The translations under genes were made by a program, and so were the position numbers. A DNA stretch of 7,673 nt, taken from contig CAYFLU010000157.1 of the NCBI GenBank assembly GCA_964343975.1, positions 1 to 7,673 on the forward strand, in the 5' to 3' direction. Of the stretch, positions 1 through 5,353 are shown one piece after another (positions within the stretch are counted from its first letter, which is position 1; every line of letters begins with the position of its first letter). Under the pieces are notes generated by a model that saw nothing but the letters and a program-made list of their open reading frames with translations, searched no databases and was not told the DNA's origin. The DNA is from SCUN01 sp964343975 (GTDB lineage: Bacteria > Acidobacteriota > Vicinamibacteria > Vicinamibacterales > SCN-69-37).

Positions 1-35
1 CCCTTCGTCTCGACCATTCCCAGTGCTTCGCCCAT
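1..35 (-). CDS. Bacterial microcompartment (BMC-H) shell protein, 5' end only
   Basis: Only the first eleven codons and two extra bases are inside the window; the gene runs off the left edge. Read on the minus strand from ATG at 35-33, they give MGEALGMVETK. This matches the N-terminus of hexameric BMC shell proteins: PduA carries EALGMVETKG and EutM carries EALGMIETRG, from memory. The start is supported by GAGGAG at 43-48, seven bases upstream of the ATG. BMC-H proteins form hexameric tiles with a central pore and build the shell of carboxysomes and metabolosomes. The type of compartment cannot be told from this fragment. The gene follows the glmM-pdxJ-TPR run on the same strand after a 152-base gap, and whether it shares that transcript is unknown. 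The main doubt is the short length, although the match is continuous and lies exactly at a well-formed start. Confidence 0.8.
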   Translation of the reverse strand, partial: MGEALGMVETK

Positions 36-42
36 GTCCAAT

Positions 43-48
43 CTCCTC
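43..48 (-). promoter_or_regulatory. Strong ribosome binding site of the BMC shell gene
   Basis: On the minus strand the sequence GAGGAG lies seven bases before the ATG at 35-33. It is the best Shine-Dalgarno match in the window and fits a gene whose product is needed in many copies. It also fixes the start of the partial shell-protein gene. Confidence 0.8.
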
Positions 49-61
49 AATCTCTTTGCGG

Positions 62-99
62 CTCGTCGTGCTCGTCGCGGCTCGTCGCGGCTCGTCGCG
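62..99 (-). repeat. Four-copy tandem repeat of about 10 bases in the BMC gene leader
   Basis: On the plus strand the units are CTCGTCGTG (62-70), CTCGTCGCGG (71-80), CTCGTCGCGG (81-90) and CTCGTCGCG (91-99). On the minus strand the hexamer GACGAG recurs four times at spacings of 10, 10 and 9 bases. The array ends 13 bases upstream of the ribosome binding site. The spacing is close to one turn of B-DNA, so protein sites on one helix face are possible. Slippage-generated repeat with no function is equally possible. No known operator was recognised. Confidence 0.7.
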
Positions 100-100
100 C

Positions 101-114
101 GTGACGCGTATCAC
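101..114. promoter_or_regulatory. Imperfect palindrome, possible operator upstream of the BMC gene
   Basis: GTGACGCGTATCAC has perfect GTGA/TCAC outer arms and a matched central CG pair, with two mismatched pairs between them. It lies just upstream (minus-strand sense) of the tandem repeat in the only sizeable gap on that side of the window. A 14-base imperfect palindrome can arise by chance in GC-rich DNA, so a regulator site is only a possibility. Confidence 0.25.
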
Positions 115-187
115 GGCGGCCTCAGCGCGCCGTAAGTTGCCCGTATGTTAGCTGAATCTCGCCGCCAATACCTACCCTGATGTGGCG

Positions 188-487
188 TCAGCCCGCGGGC
201 GTCGCGGCCGCGGCGAACTGCTGACGGCAGGCGCCCGAACAGAAGGTGCGGACGTCGGCGCCCACGGCGGCAGTGATGGCGGTGGTCTCGGGCACATACG
301 TGCCGCACTGCGCACAGCGGACCAGTTGACCGCCCACGCGCTCACCCGAGGCCGGGCGTGGGGCGGGCCGCGGACCCGGCCGCGCACCGGTCGGGCGCGT
401 CGTCCGCGGCGTGAAGAGACTGACGAGCCAACGGACGACGAACAGGATCAGCAGGAAGCGGCCGATCCACCCAATCAAGGCGAACAC
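188..487 (-). CDS. Small membrane-anchored protein with a CxxC/CxxxC zinc-ribbon-like motif
   Basis: This 99-residue protein has an N-terminal hydrophobic helix at about residues 2-25. A Pro/Arg-rich linker follows at 27-50, then a C-terminal cysteine cluster with C58-x2-C61 and C83-x3-C87. The tail pattern (RCAQCGTYVP, then FCSGACRQQF) resembles the small PP0621-type proteins, in which a helix precedes a metal-binding knuckle; this is from memory and not searched. Metal binding is inferred from the four cysteines. The GTG start at 487-485 directly follows the TAA stop of the TPR gene (490-488) with no gap. Translation may therefore be coupled to that gene, and a G-rich stretch in its last codons could serve as ribosome binding site. 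It ends the minus-strand operon. Its function is not known. Confidence 0.75.
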   Translation of the reverse strand: MFALIGWIGRFLLILFVVRWLVSLFTPRTTRPTGARPGPRPAPRPASGERVGGQLVRCAQCGTYVPETTAITAAVGADVRTFCSGACRQQFAAAATPAG

Positions 488-1102
488 TTAGAGGCCCCCG
501 GGGCCCTTCCCGTGATTGCCGCCCTTCAGCGCATCGATCCCCTGCTGCGCCTTCTTGGCTTCTTCGGAGCCGGGCGCGAGCTGAATGACCTTCTGCCACG
601 CCTCTTCGCCGCCCTTGGTGTCGCCCTTGACCATCGCCTTCGCGATGCCCATGTTGAGCCACGACTTCAGATGCTTCGGATCGGCGGCGATCGACTTCTC
701 GAACTGCGCGATCGCCTGATCGGTCTTGTCGGTGTAGAGATACGCCACCCCGAGGTCCGTGCTGAGATTGGCGTCGGCCGGCTTCAGCTTGAACGCCTGC
801 TCGTACCACGGAATCGCGAGGTCGAAGCGCTCCGAGTCGAAGTAGAGATTGCCGAGTTCCGCACGCACCTCGGCGTTCTTCGGATCGGCGTTGGCGATCT
901 TCGTGAGGTCCGCGACCTTCTGTTCGTTGACGGGCGGAGGCGGAGGCGCCTGATTCTGCCCGGCCGGCTGCGCCGCGGCCGTCGTTGCGGCAGGTGCGGC
1001 GGCCGGGGCGAACTTTCCGCCCTGCTGGCTGCCGACCATCCAGCCGACGAGCACACCGAAGAACACGCCAGAGATCAAGAAGACGAAGTTGTCGCGTTTC
1101 AT
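488..1102 (-). CDS. Membrane-anchored TPR-repeat protein
   Basis: The protein has 204 residues. An N-terminal signal anchor spans about residues 6-24 and has no lipobox cysteine. A low-complexity Ala/Pro/Gln linker follows at about 32-58, including a run of five prolines. About three tetratricopeptide repeats occupy residues 76-178 (AELGNLYFDSERFDLAIPWY, then two further units centred on LGVAYLY and LNMGIAKA). The tail is Gly/Lys-rich. The layout resembles the TPR part of CcmI/NrfG-like or YfgM-like assembly factors, in which the repeats face the periplasm and bind a partner, but no specific partner can be named. The ATG start is supported by GAGG (1108-1111) five bases upstream. The gene begins 19 bases after pdxJ and abuts the next gene, so it belongs to the operon. 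It is a scaffold by family; its exact role is unknown. Confidence 0.85.
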   Translation of the reverse strand: MKRDNFVFLISGVFFGVLVGWMVGSQQGGKFAPAAAPAATTAAAQPAGQNQAPPPPPVNEQKVADLTKIANADPKNAEVRAELGNLYFDSERFDLAIPWYEQAFKLKPADANLSTDLGVAYLYTDKTDQAIAQFEKSIAADPKHLKSWLNMGIAKAMVKGDTKGGEEAWQKVIQLAPGSEEAKKAQQGIDALKGGNHGKGPGGL

Positions 1103-1121
1103 GCCTACCTCATTATGCCGG

Positions 1122-1868
1122 TCAGCCGCGGGTCGGCGCGAGCACCGCCAGGTACTCCCGCACCACGTGATCCAGCCCCTTGAAGAGTGCCCGGCTCATG
1201 AGCGCGTGACCGATCGACACCTCATCGAGATGCGGCAGTTCACGGAACATCACCAGATTGTCGAGATCGAGATCGTGCCCGGCGTTCACGCCGAGGCCGA
1301 GCGAATGCGCGAGCGTCGACGCGGCCGCGTAGAGATCGAAGGCACCACGCGCCAACGCGCCGCCCTTCGCGAAATCCTTCGCGAACGGCTCCGTGTAGAG
1401 CTCGATGCGGTTCGCGCCGATGCGCTTGGCCCAGCGGATCGGCGCTTCTTGCGGATCCACGAAGATGCTGACGCGGATGCCGTCGAGCTGCAGTCGCTTG
1501 ACGATGGCAGTCAGTCGTTCCGGCGACGTGTCGGCGGACCAGCCCGCCTGACTCGTGATCTCGCCCGGCGTGACCGGCACGAGCGTGCACTGATCTGGGC
1601 GCGTCTCGAGGACGAGGTCGATGAGATCCGGGCGCGGATCGCCTTCAACATTAAATTCGATCTGGCCTTTGAGCGGGCGCAGCCGCGCCGCGATGTCGCG
1701 CGTATCGGTGGCGGTGATGTGCCGCGCGTCAGCGCGCGGATGCACCGTGATGCCGGGGGCGCCTGCGGCGAGGCACACATCGACGGCCTCGAGCACACTC
1801 GGCACATCGCCGCCGCGCGAATTGCGCAGCGTCGCGACCTTGTTCACATTGACGGACAGCTTGGTCAT
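1122..1868 (-). CDS. pdxJ: Pyridoxine 5'-phosphate synthase PdxJ
   Basis: PdxJ condenses 3-amino-2-oxopropyl phosphate with 1-deoxy-D-xylulose 5-phosphate to make pyridoxine 5'-phosphate, the ring-forming last step of the DXP-dependent vitamin B6 pathway in the cytoplasm. The 248 residues match the usual TIM-barrel length (about 240). Visible family signatures are SVNVNKVATLRNSRG at 5-19, ITVHPRADARHIT at 40-52 (H43, R45 and H50), the barrel glutamate E71 in IEFNVEG, VNAGHDL at 194-200 (H198) and SIGHALMSRAL at 218-228. The start is the ATG at 1868-1866, which overlaps the glmM TGA as ATGA. An upstream in-frame ATG would add 14 residues not typical of the family. No acpS, a frequent partner of pdxJ in Proteobacteria, follows here. 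Confidence 0.96.
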   Translation of the reverse strand: MTKLSVNVNKVATLRNSRGGDVPSVLEAVDVCLAAGAPGITVHPRADARHITATDTRDIAARLRPLKGQIEFNVEGDPRPDLIDLVLETRPDQCTLVPVTPGEITSQAGWSADTSPERLTAIVKRLQLDGIRVSIFVDPQEAPIRWAKRIGANRIELYTEPFAKDFAKGGALARGAFDLYAAASTLAHSLGLGVNAGHDLDLDNLVMFRELPHLDEVSIGHALMSRALFKGLDHVVREYLAVLAPTRG

Positions 1869-3214
1869 CCCAACTCGCTCGTGACCACGCCGGCGATCGT
1901 GTTCGCCCATGACGTGATCGTGGCCTGATCGGCCCCTTCGATCATGATACGCAGCAACGGCTCGGTGCCCGAGTACCGAATGAGGATGCGGCCGTTGCCG
2001 GCCATCGCCGACTCGACGGTGTCGATCGCCTGCCGAATTGCCGGCACGGCATTGACATCCTTCCGCTCGCGTACCTTCACGTTGACGAGCACCTGCGGAT
2101 AGGTGGTGAGCTCGCCGGCCAGCTCGGCCAGTTCACGGCCCGACTCGATCATCGCGCGCAGCATCAGCAGCGCGGTCGCCTGACCATCACCGGTGAACAG
2201 ATGCTCGGCCGCGATGATGTGGCCCGACTGCTCGCCGCCGATGGCGTAGCCGTGCTTGAGCATCTCTTCCATCACGTATTTGTCGCCGACGCCGGTCCGC
2301 ACGAGCCGCATGCCGCGCGACTTCAGCGCCAGTTCGAGCCCGAGGTTGCTCATCACGGTGGCCACGACCGTCGCCCCCGGCAGCTCACCGCGGTGGTGGA
2401 GACGCGTGCCGCAGATCAACAGCACGGCGTCGCCGTCGACGACACGGCCCTGATGATCCACGAAGATCGCGCGGTCGCCGTCGCCATCGAACGCGATGCC
2501 GAGACGGCATCCGTGCGCGACCACCGCCTGCTGGAGCAGATGCGGATGCGTGGACCCGCAGTTCAGATTGATGTTGCGGCCATCCGGCGCATCGCCGAAC
2601 GTGAAGACCTCGAAGCCGAGGCGCCGGAAGAGCTCGGGCGCCGTCGTGCACGTGGCGCCATTCGCCATGTCGATGGCGATGCGCGCGCCACGCAGGGCGC
2701 CAAGATCCGGCAACAGCTTCGCCGTATGCGCCAGGTAGTCGGCCACCAGATCCGACGAATCGATGCGCACGTCGGCCGGCGCGACCTGCCACGACGAGTC
2801 GTTGACGATGGCCTCGACCTCGCGCTCTTCGGCCTCACCAAACTTCTCGCCGGCGCCGGAGAACACCTTGATGCCGTTGTCTTCGAACGGATTGTGCGAC
2901 GCGGAGATGACGAGCCCGAGATCGAACGGGCCGTGCTTGGTGACGTAGGCCACCGCCGGCGTCGGCACGACGCCGAGGCTCGTGAACCGCCCGCCGGCCG
3001 CGATCACACCGCGCGCCAGCGCCTCTTCCATCCACACGCCCGATTCGCGCGTGTCGCGGCCACACACCACCGAGATCTGGTGCCGGTCGTGATGCTCACG
3101 TTCGTGCGCCGCGAAGAACGACCGCACGAGCGCGGCGCCGAGACGCGTGATGGTAGTGGCATCGAGCGGAGACTGTCCCGCTTTGCCGCGAACGCCGTCA
3201 GTGCCGAACTTCAA
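1865..3214 (-). CDS. glmM: Phosphoglucosamine mutase GlmM
   Basis: GlmM interconverts glucosamine 6-phosphate and glucosamine 1-phosphate on the way to UDP-GlcNAc, for peptidoglycan and lipopolysaccharide. The 449 residues are full length for the family and carry all four phosphohexomutase motifs. These are the catalytic phosphoserine loop SASHNP at 104-109 (S106 by alignment), the Mg-binding DGDGDR at 243-248, the sugar loop GGEQSGH at 326-332 and the phosphate loop RYSGTEPLLR at 413-422. The N-terminus KFGTDGVRG is the family start. This forces a TTG start codon at 3214-3212, inside TTGA with the YbbR stop and eight bases after GAGGTG (3223-3228). It lies directly downstream of cdaA and cdaR. 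In Firmicutes this trio forms a complex in which GlmM restrains CdaA; that function here is inferred from gene order. Confidence 0.97.
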   Translation of the reverse strand: MKFGTDGVRGKAGQSPLDATTITRLGAALVRSFFAAHEREHHDRHQISVVCGRDTRESGVWMEEALARGVIAAGGRFTSLGVVPTPAVAYVTKHGPFDLGLVISASHNPFEDNGIKVFSGAGEKFGEAEEREVEAIVNDSSWQVAPADVRIDSSDLVADYLAHTAKLLPDLGALRGARIAIDMANGATCTTAPELFRRLGFEVFTFGDAPDGRNINLNCGSTHPHLLQQAVVAHGCRLGIAFDGDGDRAIFVDHQGRVVDGDAVLLICGTRLHHRGELPGATVVATVMSNLGLELALKSRGMRLVRTGVGDKYVMEEMLKHGYAIGGEQSGHIIAAEHLFTGDGQATALLMLRAMIESGRELAELAGELTTYPQVLVNVKVRERKDVNAVPAIRQAIDTVESAMAGNGRILIRYSGTEPLLRIMIEGADQATITSWANTIAGVVTSELG

Positions 3215-3570
3215 CGGATACGCACCTCAACGGTCGTCGGCACGACCTTGCTGATTGCCACCGACGTCGGCGTGTCGACGTGCGCCGGCAGCTTGTACTG
3301 CCCGGGGCCGAGGCCCGTGAGATCCACGAGCACGGTCACTTGGTTGTCCTGCAAGGTGCCGAGTTCTTCACGCGACCCGCGCACCGTCACGGCCACGCGC
3401 GACGGCACCACGACCGCCTGCACACCGGCAGCCGCATTCTTGATGATCACCGGCCGGTCGTCGATCGTGCGTTCGATCGACAGATCCCCGCTCACCGTGA
3501 ACCACAGCGCCGTGCCGAGCACGACCGCGAGCGCCTTCCAGCCCAGATTCCGGAACGGATGCCACGCCAT
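3211..3570 (-). CDS. Single-domain YbbR/CdaR-like protein, regulator of diadenylate cyclase
   Basis: This 119-residue protein has one N-terminal membrane helix at about 11-27 (WKALAVVLGTALWF). One YbbR domain follows at about 33-117, recognisable by VDLTGLGPGQYKLPAHV (82-98) and the closing strand VVPTTVEVRI. In Firmicutes CdaR is anchored by one helix, exposes several YbbR domains outside the membrane and modulates CdaA. Bacillus CdaR is much longer, with four YbbR domains, so this version is minimal. The ATG at 3570-3568 shares one base with the cdaA stop (TGATG), and its own stop overlaps the glmM start. Such packing suggests coupled translation and a joint role with CdaA and GlmM. Domain identity is firm; a regulatory role is inferred from context. 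Confidence 0.9.
   Translation of the reverse strand: MAWHPFRNLGWKALAVVLGTALWFTVSGDLSIERTIDDRPVIIKNAAAGVQAVVVPSRVAVTVRGSREELGTLQDNQVTVLVDLTGLGPGQYKLPAHVDTPTSVAISKVVPTTVEVRIR
3223..3228 (-). promoter_or_regulatory. Ribosome binding site that sets the TTG start of glmM
   Basis: GAGGTG on the minus strand lies eight bases upstream of the TTG at 3214-3212. No ATG or GTG fits the conserved GlmM N-terminus here, so this site decides the unusual start. It sits inside the last codons of the YbbR gene. Confidence 0.7.
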
Positions 3571-4358
3571 CAGTCGTGCCGCCCTCTCCGCATCAACACC
3601 ATCGTCTTCAAGCGCGCCCGCAGCGTGTCGGGATCGAGCTGCCGCTGGAGCTCACCCTTCACCGCGAGCGAGATCTCGCCGCGTTCTTCCGACACGACAA
3701 CGGCCACGGCGTCACCCTCTTCGGTCACGCCGATGGCCGCGCGGTGGCGCGTGCCGAGATCCTTGTCGAGCTTCGGATTGACCGTGAGCGGCAGAAAGCA
3801 CGCCGCCGCCGCAATGCGGTCGTCCTGAATGATCACCGCGCCGTCATGGAGCCGCGTCTTCTGCTCGAAGATCGTCGTGAGCAGGTCGTAACTCACCTCG
3901 GCGTCGAGCGGAATGCCGCTCTCGACGTAATTGCGCAGGCCGATCTCGCGCTCGATCACGATCAGCGCGCCGCGCTTGTCCTTCGCCAGCAGGTCGGCCG
4001 CGGTCACCACTTCTTCGATCGCATCCGCGGTGCGCGCCGAGCGGCCGAGCGACCGGAAGCCGGGCGCGCGACCGAGGTTCGCGAGTCCACGGCGGATGTC
4101 CGACTGGAACAGCACGATCACCGCAAAGCCCACATACAACAAGGCATTGCGAATGAGCCAGTTCACGGTCTGGAGCGGAAACAGATTCGAAAATGAAAAC
4201 AGGATCAGCACCAGCACGGAGCCGATCGCCATCTGCACGGCACGCGTGCCCCGGATCAGCTTCAGCGCCTCGTAGATCAGGATCGAGACGATGACGATGT
4301 CGAGGACATCCCACCAGGTGATCGGTGGACGATGAAATTGGGCCAGGAGCCGGTCCAT
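3570..4358 (-). CDS. cdaA: Diadenylate cyclase CdaA (c-di-AMP synthase)
   Basis: CdaA joins two ATP molecules into the second messenger c-di-AMP, which controls potassium and osmolyte balance and wall homeostasis in bacteria that make it. The 262 residues (Bacillus CdaA is about 273) begin with three membrane helices at about 17-34, 41-60 and 68-86. The cytoplasmic DAC domain (about 105-250) carries both catalytic motifs, DGA at 172-174 and GTRHRAA at 202-208, and also SEERGEIS at 223-230. I chose the ATG at 4358-4356 because GAGG (4364-4367) lies five bases upstream and the family begins near here. An in-frame ATG at 4439 would add 27 polar residues overlapping folP. The gap to folP is 37 bases, and the stop overlaps the YbbR gene by one base. 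Confidence 0.96.
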   Translation of the reverse strand: MDRLLAQFHRPPITWWDVLDIVIVSILIYEALKLIRGTRAVQMAIGSVLVLILFSFSNLFPLQTVNWLIRNALLYVGFAVIVLFQSDIRRGLANLGRAPGFRSLGRSARTADAIEEVVTAADLLAKDKRGALIVIEREIGLRNYVESGIPLDAEVSYDLLTTIFEQKTRLHDGAVIIQDDRIAAAACFLPLTVNPKLDKDLGTRHRAAIGVTEEGDAVAVVVSEERGEISLAVKGELQRQLDPDTLRARLKTMVLMRRGRHD

Positions 4359-4363
4359 TCCGG

Positions 4364-4367
4364 CCTC
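4364..4367 (-). promoter_or_regulatory. Ribosome binding site that sets the cdaA start
   Basis: TTGAGG on the minus strand ends five bases before the ATG at 4358-4356, in the 37-base gap after folP. It supports this start over the longer reading that would begin inside folP. Confidence 0.6.
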
Positions 4368-4395
4368 AATTCTATCGTGCGGCGACGGGCCTTTC

Positions 4396-5274
4396 CTATC
4401 GTCCGGCCGCGCGAATCGCGTCGGCCACGCGCACCACATCCGCCATGGGCGCGACGTCGTGTACGCGCACGATGTGGGCGCCGGCGAGCACCGACGCCGT
4501 GATGGCGGCCGCCGTGCCCCACACCCGCGCCGGGGGCGGCACGTCGCCGATCGCGACGCGCAGGAACGACTTTCGTGAAGGCCCCGAAAGAATGGGCAGG
4601 CCCAGCGACGACAGCTCGGCGAGGCGGGCCAGAGCCTCGAGCGAGTGCTCGGCGCGCTTGGCGAAGCCGATGCCCGGATCGAGGATCACCTGCGCGCGTC
4701 GCACGCCGGCGGCCTCGGCGGCCGCCACCCGCGCGGCCAGCTCATCGCGAATCTCGGCCATCACGTCCCGATACTCCGCGCGCGCATACATGTCGTCGGA
4801 GCGGCCGCGGTGATGCATCAGCACGGCGGCGGCGCCCGTCCGCGCGACCACACCCGCCATGTCGGGATCACCGGCAAATGCGGTGACGTCGTTCACAATC
4901 GTCGCGCCGAGCGCTACCGCACGCGCGGCCACCGCGGCCTTGTACGTGTCGATCGACAGCGGCACGGCCACGCGCCCGCGCAGGCCTTCGAGCACGGGCA
5001 CGACACGGGCCAGCTCCTCCGCCTCGCTCACCGGCGGCGCCCCCGGCCGCGTAGACTCACCGCCGATATCGAGGATGTCGGCGCCCTGCTCCACCATCCG
5101 CAGGGCATCGGCAATGGCGCGCGCGGGATCGGCACGTTCGCCGCCGTCCGAAAACGAGTCGGGCGTCACATTCACGATCGCCATCACGAGCGTACGCGGA
5201 CCGAGCTGCAGGCACTGCCCATCAGGCAGCGGAACCGTGAACGACGTGCGAGCAGACACCATGACCACCAGCAT
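4396..5274 (-). CDS. folP: Dihydropteroate synthase FolP
   Basis: FolP joins p-aminobenzoate to 6-hydroxymethyl-dihydropterin pyrophosphate to make dihydropteroate in folate synthesis, and is the target of sulfonamides. The 292 residues show the family motifs in order: MAIVNVTPDSFSDGG at 31-45, DIGGESTRPGA at 69-79, SIDT at 107-110, NDV at 128-130, LMHHRG at 152-157, LDPGIGFAK at 198-206, the pterin/pABA loop SGPSRKSF at 230-237 and RVHDV at 270-274. The start is uncertain. ATG at 5274-5272 and ATG at 5262-5260 (four residues shorter) both lack a good ribosome binding site, although GGTGG lies just before the second. The first is reported here. It opens the compact minus-strand run. In many relatives it follows ftsH directly, but here a plus-strand gene intervenes. 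Confidence 0.96.
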   Translation of the reverse strand: MLVVMVSARTSFTVPLPDGQCLQLGPRTLVMAIVNVTPDSFSDGGERADPARAIADALRMVEQGADILDIGGESTRPGAPPVSEAEELARVVPVLEGLRGRVAVPLSIDTYKAAVAARAVALGATIVNDVTAFAGDPDMAGVVARTGAAAVLMHHRGRSDDMYARAEYRDVMAEIRDELAARVAAAEAAGVRRAQVILDPGIGFAKRAEHSLEALARLAELSSLGLPILSGPSRKSFLRVAIGDVPPPARVWGTAAAITASVLAGAHIVRVHDVAPMADVVRVADAIRAAGR

Positions 5275-5353
5275 GTTAGGTCATGCCTGCCGCAAACCGG
5301 CACTCGGCTCGGCCCTCGCGCGTGATCGGTCAGTCCGACAGTAGACTGTGCCC
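5275..5353. promoter_or_regulatory. Divergent promoter region between folP and the serine hydrolase gene
   Basis: These 79 bases separate two outward-reading starts, so both promoters should lie in or beside them. For the plus strand, TAGACT at 5342-5347 is a plausible -10 hexamer. It sits six bases before the ATG at 5354, which would place transcription start at or near the ATG; no -35 is visible. For the minus strand, TAACAT overlaps the first folP ATG and would suit an mRNA using the second ATG. Both hexamers are weak evidence. Confidence 0.35.

Larger units (their letters stand above)
36..187. other. Intergenic leader region between the small CxxC protein gene and the BMC gene
   Basis: These 152 bases hold the ribosome binding site, tandem repeat and palindrome described separately. 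No hairpin followed by a T-run was seen after the upstream gene's stop codon, so there is no visible intrinsic terminator. No convincing -35/-10 pair could be read on the minus strand. TTGGCG occurs at about 161-166, but nothing resembling TATAAT follows at 16-18 bases. The gap is long compared with the 0-37 base gaps of the upstream operon, which favours a promoter here without proving one. Confidence 0.5.

Noticed and set aside
114..132. Small hairpin (CGGCG/CGCCG) after the CxxC gene as a terminator
   Set aside because: It has only five base pairs with a nine-base loop and no T-run on either strand, so it does not qualify.
182..1183. 333-residue plus-strand reading frame opposite the TPR and CxxC genes
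   Set aside because: It is an Arg/Leu/Glu-rich antisense shadow in GC-rich DNA, with no domain recognised. The minus-strand genes beneath it have clear motifs and starts.
1869..1910. Longer pdxJ start adding 14 residues
   Set aside because: The extra residues are polar and lie inside glmM. The ATG at 1868 gives the canonical N-terminus and an ATGA overlap.
2201..3781. 526-residue plus-strand reading frame across glmM, the YbbR gene and part of cdaA
   Set aside because: It is antisense to three well-identified genes, Arg/His/Ala-rich and without a recognisable fold. Long open antisense frames are expected at this GC content.
4359..4439. Longer cdaA start adding 27 residues
   Set aside because: It would overlap folP and add a charged stretch before the first helix. 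The ATG at 4358 has a suitable GAGG upstream.
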